From: an uncultured Mucispirillum sp.
GTDB taxonomy: Bacteria; Chrysiogenota; Deferribacteres; Deferribacterales; Mucispirillaceae
Reading direction: 5' to 3'
NCBI GenBank assembly: GCA_945947845.1
Contig: CAMEZN010000109.1
Location: 1 to 6,317 of the forward strand
DNA length: 6,317 nt
Made by a program: the position numbers and the translations under genes. This document shows, in pieces, positions 6,129 to 6,317 of the stretch. The notes under the pieces were generated by a model, which was given only the letters and a program-made list of their open reading frames with translations, did not search any database and was not told the origin of the DNA. Positions within the stretch are counted from its first letter, which is position 1. Each line of letters begins with the position of its first letter.

Positions 6129-6317
6129 TTATTCCTGAGTATCTTCTGGTGCTGCTACTGGAATCCCTAAGCTTGAAGCAAGCTCGTTACCAATCTCTGT
6201 TGCTTTTTCAGCAGCTTTTACATATATACTATCGTTATGTATACCTTTTGATTTATCATCAGCTAATATTTCATAATAATCTTTAAATTCATTAAATTTT
6301 TCTCTTTGTTCTTTTGT
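6129..6317 (-). CDS. C-terminus of a possible multihaem cytochrome c (NrfA-like)
   Basis: Only the last 62 residues plus the TAA stop (6131-6129) are present; the gene begins outside the window. My translation starts TKEQREKFNEFKDYYEILAD, then DKSKGIHNDSIYVKAAEKAT, and ends with GIPVAAPEDTQE. The segment D-x-S-x-G-I-H-N-x-x-x-Y followed by an Ala-rich amphipathic helix resembles the C-terminal part of multihaem cytochromes c. One example is ammonia-forming nitrite reductase NrfA, where a G-I/F-H-x-x-x motif precedes a long C-terminal helix. No C-x-x-C-H haem site lies in the visible part, so the call is tentative, and another helical protein is possible. It has its own terminator and is probably unrelated to the ankyrin operon. 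Codon use looks like that of the neighbours. Confidence 0.4.
   Translation of the reverse strand, partial: TKEQREKFNEFKDYYEILADDKSKGIHNDSIYVKAAEKATEIGNELASSLGIPVAAPEDTQE

Overview
The window is AT-rich (about 30% GC by eye) and every supportable gene lies on the minus strand, so the text below reads from high to low coordinates. A lipobox protein, several single-pass proteins with predicted periplasmic domains, and a possible multihaem cytochrome tail suggest a Gram-negative, probably anaerobic or microaerobic, low-GC bacterium. The base composition, the Asn-rich proteins and the wealth of ankyrin and Sel1 repeats recall host-associated lineages such as Mucispirillum (Deferribacterota) or Brachyspira. 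This is only an impression; no marker gene fixes the taxon.

Layout: (1) 6317-6129 is the 3' end of a gene whose C-terminus resembles ammonia-forming nitrite reductase (NrfA) or other multihaem cytochromes c. A strong intrinsic terminator at 6092-6060 closes it. (2) A good sigma70-type promoter at 6038-6011 precedes a long membrane-anchored ankyrin protein (5993-4065). (3) Two tandem paralogous single-pass membrane proteins of unknown function follow (3992-2991 and 2955-1969). They share four periplasmic cysteines with nearly fixed spacing, and a terminator-like hairpin lies between them. (4) Next comes a small lipoprotein with one or two ankyrin repeats (1965-1366), overlapped by a YjcF/ElaA-type GNAT acetyltransferase (1376-942). 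(5) A membrane-anchored Sel1-repeat protein (868-185) and the start of a second GNAT acetyltransferase (169 to beyond base 1) complete the window.

The genes from 5993 to 942 are tightly packed and co-directional, with only one internal hairpin. The central group (ankyrin membrane protein, two four-Cys paralogs, ankyrin lipoprotein) looks like an envelope module: three inner-membrane proteins and one lipoprotein, all predicted to face the periplasm, two of them offering ankyrin protein-binding surfaces. No enzyme, toxin, nuclease or transport signature is visible in these four proteins, so their joint role is unknown. The acetyltransferases and the Sel1 protein may be passengers of the same transcript or separate units. 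No RNA genes, mobile elements, CRISPR arrays or integration signatures were seen.
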